A stretch of 64,000 bases of DNA from the NCBI GenBank assembly GCA_039972875.1, contig JBDWMA010000019.1, forward strand, positions 62,001 through 126,000, given 5' to 3'. The position numbers and the translations under genes were made by a program. Positions within the stretch are counted from its first letter, which is position 1. Each line of letters opens with the position of its first letter. This DNA is from Pseudoruegeria sp039972875 (GTDB taxonomy: Bacteria > Pseudomonadota > Alphaproteobacteria > Rhodobacterales > Rhodobacteraceae). Below the pieces are notes generated by a model, which had not been told where the DNA came from, did no database searches, and saw only the letters and a list, made by a program, of their open reading frames with translations. This document shows positions 45,536 through 53,943 of this stretch, piece after piece.

Positions 45536-46582
45536 TTATTTCCCGCGCCGTTTACGCTCCGACATGGCTTCTTTGACGACTTTGCCAAAGCGTTTGGCTC
45601 GCTTGCGAGATTGTTCAAGGGTTTCACTGTTGCGGTCATCCTCCGCCCGCAGCTTTTGCCAACGATCCAGACGTTCTGGATCTAACTCGCCGGATTTAAT
45701 GGCCGCGCCAACGGCACAACCGGGTTCGCCTGCATGGGTGCAATCGCTAAACCGGCAGGTGGCCGCCAGTTCAGAGACTTCGGCAAAGACACTGTCGATC
45801 CCATCGGCCGCAGAATGCAAACGCAATGCCCGCAAGCCCGGAGTATCGATCAACCAACCACCATGCTCGGACCGATGCAATGAGCGTTCAGTGGTTGTGT
45901 GTCGTCCCTTTGCGTCATCTTCTCGGATGCCGCCTGTGTCCTGATCCGCACCGGTTAAGGAGTTGACCAGCGTCGATTTTCCAACACCCGAAGAGCCCAG
46001 TAAAATAGCGGTTTGCTGTTTGGGCCACCAATCGAACAATTTAGCCACGCCTGCCTCAGACCGTGCATCAACATTCAGAACGGGCAAATCTCGTGACAGC
46101 GCGCGCGCTTGATCTGCGTATGTATCGGGATTCTCAACGAGATCAGCCTTTGTCAAAACCATCACAGGTTGAATATCCGACTGGGCTGCCAGTGCCAAAT
46201 AACGCTCCAGCCGCGCGGGGTTGAAATCATCGTTGCAGCTTGAAACCACAAACAATGTGTTCACATTGGCGGCCATCAATTGGGTTTTGACATCTGTGCC
46301 CGCTGCTCGACGCTCCAGAAGGGAAAGCCGGTCTAACCGCCTTTCAATTCGCAGCAAATCGGGATTAAGGACAACCCAATCGCCAATGGCATAGTCGCCG
46401 GTACTTTGGTCAGAGGGCACAAGAACCTGCGCCTCCCCGCCGGGGTGCATCGCCGTTGCTGTGGATCGTTGCACCGCACTAAGGCGGGCAGGGATCAGCG
46501 TCTCAAACTCTTCGAGTTCAAGTTGCTGCATGAAATGGGCCGACCAGCCAAGGTCGGCAAGTGTAAATATATCAGAAGTCAT
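45536..46582 (-). CDS. rsgA: Ribosome small subunit-dependent GTPase RsgA
   Basis: 348 residues with the circularly permuted GTPase order: G4 VLTKADLV, then G1 LLGSSGVGKST, then G3 IDTPGLR, and a C-terminal zinc module (CRFSDCTHAGEPGC). An N-terminal OB-fold (GDYAIGDWVVLNP) precedes it. RsgA assists late maturation of the 30S subunit. The start codon overlaps by four bases the end of a small open frame that may be a broken upstream gene. Confidence 0.95.
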   Translation of the reverse strand: MTSDIFTLADLGWSAHFMQQLELEEFETLIPARLSAVQRSTATAMHPGGEAQVLVPSDQSTGDYAIGDWVVLNPDLLRIERRLDRLSLLERRAAGTDVKTQLMAANVNTLFVVSSCNDDFNPARLERYLALAAQSDIQPVMVLTKADLVENPDTYADQARALSRDLPVLNVDARSEAGVAKLFDWWPKQQTAILLGSSGVGKSTLVNSLTGADQDTGGIREDDAKGRHTTTERSLHRSEHGGWLIDTPGLRALRLHSAADGIDSVFAEVSELAATCRFSDCTHAGEPGCAVGAAIKSGELDPERLDRWQKLRAEDDRNSETLEQSRKRAKRFGKVVKEAMSERKRRGK

Positions 46583-46715
46583 TTGTCTGCCTGAATAAAG
46601 AAAGATTCGGCCGCCGTCACCGGTTTTGGTGCAGCAGAAGCAAATCTCAGGCCCGGGGTATCACGCCAAAGGGGCGTCAGAAGTTCCCGTCCCAAGAGGA
46701 TATGGCGACAATCAT
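46579..46715 (-). pseudogene. Possible frameshifted small gene between ffs and rsgA
   Basis: A strong AGGAGG (46721-46726 complement) lies five bases before an ATG at 46715, but that frame stops after 12 codons (MIVAISSWDGNF, stop 46677-46679). In the neighbouring frame the sequence stays open to a TGA (46579-46581) that overlaps the rsgA ATG by the ATGA arrangement typical of coupled genes. It reads GRELLTPLWRDTPG and KPVTAAESFFIQADK. A one-base shift would join good initiation to this ending, giving about 45 residues. It may be a decayed gene, a programmed frameshift, a leader peptide or chance. No family is recognised. Confidence 0.35.
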
Positions 46716-46750
46716 AAAATCCTCCTAACTCAGCAGGGTATTAGCAAGGT

Positions 46751-46844
46751 GAGAGGCTGGACATCGACCCAAACGGGACTCGTTGCGGCTGCTTCCTTCC
46801 GGATCTGACCGGGTTGGCGAGGCGCTTGCCCGCGCCAACCTCTC
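46751..46844 (-). ncRNA. ffs: Small signal recognition particle RNA (4.5S type)
   Basis: On the minus strand the sequence contains GGTCAGATCCGGAAGGAAGC followed by AGCC, the invariant Ffh-binding domain of bacterial SRP RNA. The ends pair: GAGAGGTTGG at the 5' end with CCAGCCTCTC at the 3' end (one wobble). The size, about 94 nt, is normal for proteobacteria. The RNA joins Ffh in co-translational targeting of membrane proteins. No clear terminator follows. Confidence 0.95.
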
Positions 46845-46851
46845 AACCCAC

Positions 46852-46880
46852 CAGATAATCCGTTCGCGGCGGTTGTGCAA
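46852..46880 (-). promoter_or_regulatory. Promoter of ffs
   Basis: Minus-strand TTGCAC (46875-46880) and TATCTG (46852-46857) are separated by exactly 17 bases. The predicted transcription start seven bases on coincides with the first G of the SRP RNA end helix (46844), which supports both calls. Confidence 0.75.
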
Positions 46881-46888
46881 GGGGGGGA

Positions 46889-47461
46889 TTACAACGTCAG
46901 ATGCTGAGGGATTTTTCGGATAATATCGGCAGACCCACGCGCCCGTGAGATCGACCATGCCCCCTGTATCATTAGCAAAAGTGCTTCGGTGTCCTCGTTA
47001 CATCGCTCGGTTGGATAGTTCAACCGGACCGCATGCGCAATGGTGCGGGCGTGCCAATCGTTGTAAATTTTGTCAGAATGCACACGAAATTCGTCATTTG
47101 TTTCTTGATCAAACAGCATCGAGGATATGGGACATCCACGCCAATCTTTATGCAGGTCAAACAATTTCCCCAACTTGTAGCACAGGGTCGTCGCGCCGTC
47201 CTTGAAATCAACGGCTTGTGCGAAGGAATCATCAATGATCTGAAGCATCCCCTTTGATGCCCAATCCGCTGCAGCAAGCGCCAGATCTGATTTCCCTTTG
47301 GGAAAGTGATGGTAGAGCGACCCTTTTGGTGTTTGGCTTTGCTTTAAAATCTCGCTGAGACCGGTGCCGTGATACCCTTGCTCTCGAAACAGACGTGCGG
47401 CTGTGTCGATCAGTCGATCCTTGGTCGACATTGGGGTTGGTGGGTTTTCGGAGGTATGCAT
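46889..47461 (-). CDS. TetR/AcrR-family regulator (LmrA/YxaF-like)
   Basis: 190 residues. The TetR DNA-binding domain is TAARLFREQGYHGTGLSEIL with QTPKGSLYHHFPKGK. The C-terminal domain has DWRGCPISSMLFDQE, close to the LmrA/YxaF subgroup, whose operators contain a GACC-N4-GGTC core. The Cys in this segment could sense electrophiles. The start is at 47461 or 47431. It is divergent from the hydrolase gene, and two matching operators lie between them. Confidence 0.88.
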   Translation of the reverse strand: MHTSENPPTPMSTKDRLIDTAARLFREQGYHGTGLSEILKQSQTPKGSLYHHFPKGKSDLALAAADWASKGMLQIIDDSFAQAVDFKDGATTLCYKLGKLFDLHKDWRGCPISSMLFDQETNDEFRVHSDKIYNDWHARTIAHAVRLNYPTERCNEDTEALLLMIQGAWSISRARGSADIIRKIPQHLTL

Positions 47462-47480
47462 AGGTGGATCATACAGGGGC

Positions 47481-47522
47481 TAGACCGAATGGTCCAGTCA
47501 TGCTAATAGACCAATCGGTCCA
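47481..47522. promoter_or_regulatory. Two TetR-type operators
   Basis: TAGACCGAATGGTCCA (47481-47496) and TAGACCAATCGGTCCA (47507-47522) are near-identical, each with a GACC-N4-GGTC palindrome, centres 26 bases apart. They lie between the divergent TetR and hydrolase starts and fit the operator type of LmrA/YxaF and NemR-like repressors. Confidence 0.75.
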
Positions 47523-47551
47523 GTCGGTCCTGGCCAAAGAGAGGAAGCTCT

Positions 47552-48427
47552 ATGACGATGCAATATCCGCGCCTTGCAGACACTCTTCCAACGATCGAAG
47601 AGGTTTCTTTTCATGCAGACACAGCTCGCCTTTCCGGCAGGCTTTATCGTCCCGGCCTCCCCCCTAAAGCCGCGATTGTTCTTCATCCGGCCACGGGTGT
47701 ACCGCAGGGATTTTATGCGCCTTTTGCACGGTGGTTGTCAGAGCAGGGGTATGCCTGCCTGACCTACGATTATCGTGATATAGGGGAGTCTTTGACGCAA
47801 AAGGCACGCGCTTCTCAGGCTACCATGGCAGTCTGGGGCAGGTTTGACCAAGTCGCAGCACAGATCGCCATGGAGGGACGTGTTCCAGGTGTGCCCATTT
47901 GGGTTATCGGTCATTCCATAGGCGGGCTCATGATCCCGTTCCAGTCTGAATCTGCACCCCGTATAAAACGTATGATTACTGTGGCGTCTGGACCTGTTCA
48001 TTTCAAGGATCACCCGTGGTTCTATAAACCTGTCACGGCCTTGTTTTGGTATTTGTTGGGGCCGTTGCTTACCAGTCTCATGGGATATCTGCCGGGGCGC
48101 ATTTTGGGGCTTGGGCTTGATTTGCCCTCTGGGGTGTATTGGCAATGGCGGCGGTGGTGTACGTCGCATGGGTTCTATCTGAACGATGCTGGTTCCGTTT
48201 TGCCTTATCCGGACTACCGAGCATTTGGAGGCGACCTCAAGGTGGTGGCCGCATCAGATGATCCTATGGTGCCTCCCTCGGCCGTTTGGCGTTTGATGCA
48301 GCTTTATCCCGATGCCCACAAAACACAACTAACGCTAAAGCCTGAAATATTCGGGGGCAGGGCGATTGGGCACATTGGCATGTTTCGTAAAGGCAATGAG
48401 GCGATGTGGGCCGAGATGCTTCGCTAA
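47552..48427 (+). CDS. Alpha/beta hydrolase controlled by the divergent TetR
   Basis: 291 residues. Nucleophile Ser in VIGHSIGGLM, preceded by AIVLHPATGVPQGFYAPFAR and LTYDYRDIGES. The final His is probably in RAIGHIGMF. A hydrophobic stretch near residues 160-185 (KPVTALFWYLLGPLLTSLMG) may touch the membrane. Such proteins act as esterases or lipases; substrate unknown. GAGGAAG precedes the start. Expression should be repressed by the neighbouring TetR. Confidence 0.85.
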   Translation: MTMQYPRLADTLPTIEEVSFHADTARLSGRLYRPGLPPKAAIVLHPATGVPQGFYAPFARWLSEQGYACLTYDYRDIGESLTQKARASQATMAVWGRFDQVAAQIAMEGRVPGVPIWVIGHSIGGLMIPFQSESAPRIKRMITVASGPVHFKDHPWFYKPVTALFWYLLGPLLTSLMGYLPGRILGLGLDLPSGVYWQWRRWCTSHGFYLNDAGSVLPYPDYRAFGGDLKVVAASDDPMVPPSAVWRLMQLYPDAHKTQLTLKPEIFGGRAIGHIGMFRKGNEAMWAEMLR

Positions 48428-48460
48428 GCAGAGCACCCGATGATGGGAGGTTTACGCGGG

Positions 48461-49561
48461 CTAGAACCTCTGGCCGACATAGACATAAGTGCTTTGTTCT
48501 CCATCCCGGTTGACGGCCGCATCGATGGCGAAATCCAGAGGGAACTGTTTGGATAGCCGAAATCGAAGCCCCAAACCGACCGCCGATTTAAGGTCATCAT
48601 CCAACAACTCACTACCGTTTTCACCGACAACACCAACACCGCCGAATAGGGCATAGCCAAAGCGATCTGACAGTTTTCCACGATACTCTGCCTGCACCGA
48701 AAGCCGGTTGTTGTCGATGAATTGTGTCGACGGATAGCCGCGGAACGCGTCATCGCCGCCAATTGCGCATGCGTCATAAAAGGGTGCAGAATCTGAGGCG
48801 GAACAGCCAGCAACGCGAAAGGCAAAAACATCGTCTTTTTTGGGAGCTGGTGTGAAATAATCAAACACTAAAGTGACTTTGTCATAGGTGCGACTGTCGC
48901 CATTGATAAAGCCATGAGAGGTTTTTGCCGCGATATGAAAGCCGTTGTTTGCAAAGATTGTATCGTCTCGGGTGTCGTAGTCCGCGGTCAGGCCAATGTT
49001 GAAAATTCCTAAGTTCGTATCGGGCACCACATCCAGAGGTAGGCTTCCGATGCCTTTGGGGGAAATCGTGGTGTCAATATACCGCATGTGCAGGCCGGCA
49101 GCGAAATCGGGTGTAAAACCATAGGCAAAGTTTGCTTGGATCAATTCTCCGGATTGATTGATCTGAACGGGAACACCGCCCACATAGAGTGGATAAAACG
49201 CATTAACAGCCCCGGCTGCAAAGCCGAATTTCAGACGGTTCTCACGCATAGCGAAATTCCCGGCGAGCGCGTAGCCTTCGGTCCCATTGTCCGTGCGTAA
49301 GGCTCCGAGGCCAAAAAAGGACGTATCGCTTTTAGAGTCCACGTTGAATAGATAGCCAGCTCCAAGGATCAAGCCAGAGCCAACAGTTGGGTTTGATAAA
49401 GGGATCGGTGCGACAACTGTGCTGCCATTGCCAAATCCAAAAACAGTGTCCTGTACGTCGGCGGGATGGGCAAAAGTTTCTTTGTCAAACAATTCCTGAG
49501 CTTGCGCTGACATAACATGTAAGCAAAGCAACGTTCCCAACGCCAGTGTGGTCAATCGCAT
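48461..49561 (-). CDS. BamA/TamA-family outer membrane beta-barrel without POTRA domains
   Basis: 366 residues with a signal peptide ending near AQAQ. The rest is beta-strand rich and contains GGDDAFRGYPSTQFID, matching the VRGY/F motif of the Omp85 barrel loop 6, and ends with aromatic Phe (YVYVGQRF), the outer-membrane beta-signal. At 366 residues it has room for the 16-strand barrel but no POTRA repeats, as in the short surface-antigen (bacterial surface antigen D15) group. The role is unknown. It is convergent with the hydrolase gene. Confidence 0.85.
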   Translation of the reverse strand: MRLTTLALGTLLCLHVMSAQAQELFDKETFAHPADVQDTVFGFGNGSTVVAPIPLSNPTVGSGLILGAGYLFNVDSKSDTSFFGLGALRTDNGTEGYALAGNFAMRENRLKFGFAAGAVNAFYPLYVGGVPVQINQSGELIQANFAYGFTPDFAAGLHMRYIDTTISPKGIGSLPLDVVPDTNLGIFNIGLTADYDTRDDTIFANNGFHIAAKTSHGFINGDSRTYDKVTLVFDYFTPAPKKDDVFAFRVAGCSASDSAPFYDACAIGGDDAFRGYPSTQFIDNNRLSVQAEYRGKLSDRFGYALFGGVGVVGENGSELLDDDLKSAVGLGLRFRLSKQFPLDFAIDAAVNRDGEQSTYVYVGQRF

Positions 49562-49671
49562 GATTTATTCCTCTGCTGATCTATGACACTTTTGGTAGCA
49601 TTTTGGTGGCAGGAAATAAATGCGGCACCGGTGTTTTAGCATTGATGCCGTTAATGCTCATATTCCTTTGA

Positions 49672-51642
49672 TCAAAGAGAGATGCGGAAGCGTGCAAAGC
49701 CGTCTGGACCGTCACCTGCCTCTTCAATCGAAACGCCTTTGACATCCCCCATATAATCTTTGGCCTTTGGCCCTGTATCAAACAGAACGGATGTGCCCGG
49801 CAGGGGTTTAAAGGTCCAGTTGGCATCCGCAGACGGGGTGATTGTGCCTTGTTCGACAATATAACGCACGATGACATCTCGGTTGGTGTCGGGGGCTTCA
49901 AAGACCGTGGTTTCACTGTTTGCCCCAGGGAATGATCCGCCGCCACCGGCACGGTAATTATTGGTCGCAATGATAAATTCCATGTCATCGCGAACGGGGC
50001 CCCCATTGAACATCAAGTTGACAATGCGATTGGCATCGGGGTTGAGCAACGCACCCTTTGGGGCAAATTTTGAGGGCTGACTTAGGTCAATTTCATAGGT
50101 TACGCCATCGATGACATCAAAGTTGTATGATGGGAACTCGGGGTTCAACAGAACCTGATCCGCTTGTCCCGCCTCAATTTGATTGAACATACCAGCAGAG
50201 CGTTCCAACCAATCCTTGACCTGCGCACCCGTCACCAAAACTGCGCGGGCCGTGTTAGGGTAAAGATATAGGTCGGACACGTTTTTTATCGCAACGTCGC
50301 CGGCAGGAACGTCGGTATAATACTCAGGCCCACCGCGCCCACCAGCCTTAAACGGCGCCGCAGCCGATAAGACTGGCAGCCCCTCATACTCGGTGCCTTG
50401 CATCATCTCCTCAATGTACCATTGCTGCGCAATTGAAACGATTTGAACGCTTGGATCATCTGCTACCAACGCGAAATAACTGTGCAAGGGGGCACTCGTT
50501 TTGCCTACCGCGCGCCGGACATAGGCCAAGGTTTCTTCGTGCTGCTGACGGACAGAATCGAGCACATTTTCTTGATCTTCGACCAAGGCCGTGATCGAGC
50601 GATCTTCATTTCGTTGGGAAATGGGCCGCGCTTCGGACATGGTGGTGATAACCCTCCATTCATTGCCATCTCGTTCCAACATCAAATCAATGACACCCAA
50701 ATGGCTGCCCCAGAAACCGCCCATAACGGTTGGTTTTCCCTGTACGGTACCCGCCGCAAGGTCAATGCCGTCTTTGCCATCAAAGGTTGGGCTTGGGAAC
50801 ACAAGGTGCTGGTGACCCGTGACCATGGCATCGATGCCAGCGACACCCGCCAATGCAACAGATGCGTTTTCCAGAACGTCACCCGTGGCCGCGCCCAGAC
50901 CCGAATGAGACAGAGCGATAATGATATCAGCTCCTTGTTCTTGGATCTCGGGTACATATGCCTTGGCGGTTTCAACAATATCGCGGGCTTCAACGTTGCC
51001 TTCCAAATGGCGGCGGTCCCAGTTCATGATTTGAGGCGGCACAAATCCAATCAAACCGATTTTAATCGGATGTGTTTTGCCAGCTCCGTCTATGAGATCA
51101 CGCTCCAAAATCACATAGGGTTTTAGCAGGGTTTTATCGGCTCTCGGACCCGCCCCTTTATCCAATGCGACATTGGCAGAGATTACCGGGAACTCCGCGC
51201 CATCCAAAGATTTCATTAGAAAATCGAGGCCATAGTTGAATTCGTGGTTGCCCAATGTCGATGCGTCAAATCCCACCGTATTCATAGCGGTGATCACAGG
51301 GTGACTGTCGCCTTCTTTCATCCCACGTTCATAGGCAATGTAATCCCCCATCGGGTTGCCCTGCAGAAAATCACCGTTATCGACAAGCAGTGAATTGCTG
51401 GCTTCGGCTCTGATGTCGGCGATGATACTCGCGGTGCGGGACAGGCCGACTGTGTCGCGTGGTTTGTCCGCGTAATAGTCATAGGGGAAGACATGAACGT
51501 GCAAATCAGTGGTTTCCATGATCCGCAAATGGGCCTGATTTGGCGCGGCTGACACAGAAAAAGGGTGCAGGGCAATCAGTGCTGAACCAGCTGCTGTACT
51601 TGCCAAAAAGGAACGGCGGGACATTGATGGCGATCTGGACAT
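49672..51642 (-). CDS. cpdB: Periplasmic 2',3'-cyclic-nucleotide 2'-phosphodiesterase / 3'-nucleotidase
   Basis: 656 residues from the ATG at 51642, placed six bases after GTGAGG; an ATG at 51654 is too close to that site. The N-terminus has a Tat-like signal (MSRRSFLAS). The metallophosphatase motifs are TTDLHVHVFPYDYY, GNHEFNYG and MVTGHQHLVFPS, followed by the 5'-nucleotidase C-terminal domain (FIIATNNYRAGGGGSFPGA). It should dephosphorylate nucleotides in the periplasm, supplying nucleosides to the cdd-upp salvage pathway and phosphate to the cell. Confidence 0.93.
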   Translation of the reverse strand: MSRSPSMSRRSFLASTAAGSALIALHPFSVSAAPNQAHLRIMETTDLHVHVFPYDYYADKPRDTVGLSRTASIIADIRAEASNSLLVDNGDFLQGNPMGDYIAYERGMKEGDSHPVITAMNTVGFDASTLGNHEFNYGLDFLMKSLDGAEFPVISANVALDKGAGPRADKTLLKPYVILERDLIDGAGKTHPIKIGLIGFVPPQIMNWDRRHLEGNVEARDIVETAKAYVPEIQEQGADIIIALSHSGLGAATGDVLENASVALAGVAGIDAMVTGHQHLVFPSPTFDGKDGIDLAAGTVQGKPTVMGGFWGSHLGVIDLMLERDGNEWRVITTMSEARPISQRNEDRSITALVEDQENVLDSVRQQHEETLAYVRRAVGKTSAPLHSYFALVADDPSVQIVSIAQQWYIEEMMQGTEYEGLPVLSAAAPFKAGGRGGPEYYTDVPAGDVAIKNVSDLYLYPNTARAVLVTGAQVKDWLERSAGMFNQIEAGQADQVLLNPEFPSYNFDVIDGVTYEIDLSQPSKFAPKGALLNPDANRIVNLMFNGGPVRDDMEFIIATNNYRAGGGGSFPGANSETTVFEAPDTNRDVIVRYIVEQGTITPSADANWTFKPLPGTSVLFDTGPKAKDYMGDVKGVSIEEAGDGPDGFARFRISL

Positions 51643-51828
51643 GATAAACCTCACGTTGCTAATTCTGGGGATGGCGTAGACCTTGACGGCGACACTTATG
51701 TGACAGGCGAGACGTTGCAGAAGACTCCTAGCCTAAACACAATTTCGTAATTAGTGAGAAGAATTTTGACTTTCTGATCAAATCTGCGCAGGTTTGGCGA
51801 AAATTTGCACGATTTGGATGAGGCAGGC

Positions 51829-52797
51829 ATGAAACACGCGGAAACCGTCACATTTGGAGGTTCTGGTCTTAATCGGGCTGCTGAATTACGCAATGATCCC
51901 GAAAAGATTGCAGCACTGCAAGCTGATCCAACCGCGCGCTGCATGGCGATTTGGCGGAGCAAGGTTCTGGTGGACCAAAATCATAGAAATGCCGTGGTGT
52001 GGTTGGATAAAATGCATAAAATTTGGGATCATGCGCCGGAAAAACCAATTTTTCTCGGATTGGACGAAGCTGGTCCAAGGTTCGCTTGTGACGTTTCGGG
52101 TTGGCAACCGGAGTCGCTGGATGAAGCGGCGCTTCGAACTTTTATTGACCCCAATGAATATGTCTATCCAGGGTTGCCCAATGGGCAAGTGTTTTCGGAA
52201 TTGCGTATGATCATGAGCCATTTGACGGCGCGGGATGCGGAAATGGCTGCGACTGCAAAGGCGTTATTGGAGTGGCACAAAAGCCACCAATTTTGTGCGC
52301 GTTGTGGTGAAAAAAGTGAAATCATTAACGCTGGGTGGCAGCGCAGTTGTCCTTCGTGCGGTGGACAGCATTTTCCTCGGACGGATCCGGTGGTGATCAT
52401 GTTGATTACAAGAGGAAATTCAGTTCTGATGGGGCGTAGCCCCGGATGGCCTGAGGGAATGTATTCTTTGCTGGCAGGTTTTGTTGAACCTGGTGAGACC
52501 ATAGAAGCCGCAGTCCGCCGCGAAGTTTTGGAAGAAGCCAACATCACTGTGGGATTGGTCACTTATTTGGCCAGTCAACCTTGGGCGTTTCCGAACTCTT
52601 TGATGATTGGCTGCGCCGGAGAGGCCATGACCGCCGACATTACAATCGATCCGGTCGAGTTAGAGGAAGCTATGTGGGTCAGTCGAGAGGATATCGCTAT
52701 TGCATTTGACGGCCTGCATCCCAAAATCAACCCGGCTCGCGAGGGGTCAATTGCGCGTTTCTTGTTGCAAAACTGGCTTGCGGATACACTGGATTAA
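51829..52797 (+). CDS. nudC: NAD+ diphosphatase NudC
   Basis: 322 residues from the ATG at 51829 with GAGG upstream; an earlier ATG at 51805 adds eight residues. Zinc module CARCGEKSE with CPSCGGQHFPRTDP, the Nudix box GFVEPGETIEAAVRREVLEE and the SQPWAFPNSLM motif that identifies the NADH-pyrophosphatase subfamily. It cleaves NAD(H) to NMN(H) and AMP and can remove NAD caps from RNA. Confidence 0.94.
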   Translation: MKHAETVTFGGSGLNRAAELRNDPEKIAALQADPTARCMAIWRSKVLVDQNHRNAVVWLDKMHKIWDHAPEKPIFLGLDEAGPRFACDVSGWQPESLDEAALRTFIDPNEYVYPGLPNGQVFSELRMIMSHLTARDAEMAATAKALLEWHKSHQFCARCGEKSEIINAGWQRSCPSCGGQHFPRTDPVVIMLITRGNSVLMGRSPGWPEGMYSLLAGFVEPGETIEAAVRREVLEEANITVGLVTYLASQPWAFPNSLMIGCAGEAMTADITIDPVELEEAMWVSREDIAIAFDGLHPKINPAREGSIARFLLQNWLADTLD

Positions 52798-52833
52798 CGG
52801 CAAAAGAAGGTAGCTTGATTAAGGTATTTTTCC

Positions 52834-53307
52834 ATGCGGTTGTCTACTCGAGAAGATATAGAAGCTCCGATAGACGCAGTTTTTACTGCGCTCACCGATT
52901 TTGGGTATTTTGAACGAATTGCGTTGCGGCGAGGAATAGAGGTCGAACGCACTCAAGAAGATGGACCAGATGGGCCGGTGCCGCATTGGGTGCTTGGTTT
53001 TAAGTTTCGGGGAAAAAAACGTGAAATGGCCACTGATCTTGTGGCGATGGAGCGTCCAAATTCGTTGCAAATGCAGGGTATCATGGGCGGGATGACTGGG
53101 GATCTTGATGTTGAACTTGTCGCGTTGTCTCGGGGGCGGACGCGGTTGACTATCAAAACAGATATCAAAGCAACTGGTTTAACGTCTCGTTTATTGCTTC
53201 AATCCATGAAGCTGGCCAAAACAAAATTGCAGAAACGTTATCGTAAGCGGGTAAAGTATTTTGCCGGTGAAATTGAGAAACGGATTTCTGCAGGGCGAGT
53301 TTCCTGA
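52834..53307 (+). CDS. SRPBCC-family protein
   Basis: 157 residues in the START/Bet v1-like (SRPBCC) fold: MRLSTREDIEAPIDAVFTAL at the start, a central GFKFRGKKREM and a long C-terminal helix (SRLLLQSMKLAKTKLQKRYR). The fold binds hydrophobic ligands or lipids. No substrate can be assigned. It stands 36 bases after nudC on the same strand. Confidence 0.83.
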   Translation: MRLSTREDIEAPIDAVFTALTDFGYFERIALRRGIEVERTQEDGPDGPVPHWVLGFKFRGKKREMATDLVAMERPNSLQMQGIMGGMTGDLDVELVALSRGRTRLTIKTDIKATGLTSRLLLQSMKLAKTKLQKRYRKRVKYFAGEIEKRISAGRVS

Positions 53308-53408
53308 GGGTGGAACACCAGAAAATGGCAGCGGTTAATCGCTTTTACTAAGTATTCTGGATCTATCTGACAGATCTCAACGTGCTCTAATAAGGTAGAG
53401 CTAACTTA

Positions 53409-53894
53409 ATGATAACATTGCCTGATAGTAATATCCGCGTATTAGAACCTTTATCCACCTTAAACTATTTTGACACGCAATCTGTGGAGTTGCAGGTCGC
53501 TATGCATCCTCTTGAGGTTTGGAATACCCAGATGAACCGTCCGCAACCGCTATTGAAATTGGCGTTTCGGGTGCGGGACGCTGTTTCTTCAGTGTTCGGC
53601 GTTAAGCGCATCGGAGGCTTTAGTGGTCATCAAAAGAGCACGGTAAAGGTCGGTGATCACCTTGATTTTTTTCTGGTAGAATATGTGGATGAAAATTGCT
53701 TGGTACTTACTGAACGAGATCGTCATCTAGATGTCATGACTTGTGTTTCAACTGTTGGGCCAGTGGTGACCGTGACGTCAAGCGTTCGTATCCATAATTT
53801 ATTCGGACATCTATACATGATACCTGTGGGGATCGCGCACCGCTGGATCGTTCGCGATATGTTATCGCGACTAAAGGTAGGCGTTGAAGCCTGA
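53409..53894 (+). CDS. DUF2867-family protein
   Basis: 161 residues with the DUF2867 pattern: NYFDTQSVELQ, then LKLAFRVRDAVSSVFGVKRI, VGDHLDFFLVEYVDENCLVL and a final YMIPVGIAHRWIVRDML. The family is of unknown function, often soluble. Two small hairpins precede the start; the second, GCTCTA-ATAAGG-TAGAGC (53384-53401), places AAGG in its loop near the ribosome site. The stop codon lies inside the stem of the downstream terminator. Confidence 0.8.
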   Translation: MITLPDSNIRVLEPLSTLNYFDTQSVELQVAMHPLEVWNTQMNRPQPLLKLAFRVRDAVSSVFGVKRIGGFSGHQKSTVKVGDHLDFFLVEYVDENCLVLTERDRHLDVMTCVSTVGPVVTVTSSVRIHNLFGHLYMIPVGIAHRWIVRDMLSRLKVGVEA

Positions 53895-53913
53895 CCCGGA
53901 GGTCAGGTTTTTT
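53890..53913 (+). terminator. Terminator of the DUF2867 gene
   Basis: CCTGACC and GGTCAGG form a perfect seven-pair stem with loop CGGA, followed by six T. The DUF2867 stop codon TGA (53892-53894) is part of the 5' arm. Confidence 0.9.
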
Positions 53914-53943
53914 CTGGAAAGCCGCCGTTACACTCTGCAGGTT

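Noticed and set aside
46626..46808. 60-codon plus-strand frame crossing ffs
   Set aside because: It overlaps the SRP RNA gene in antisense and has no ribosome site.
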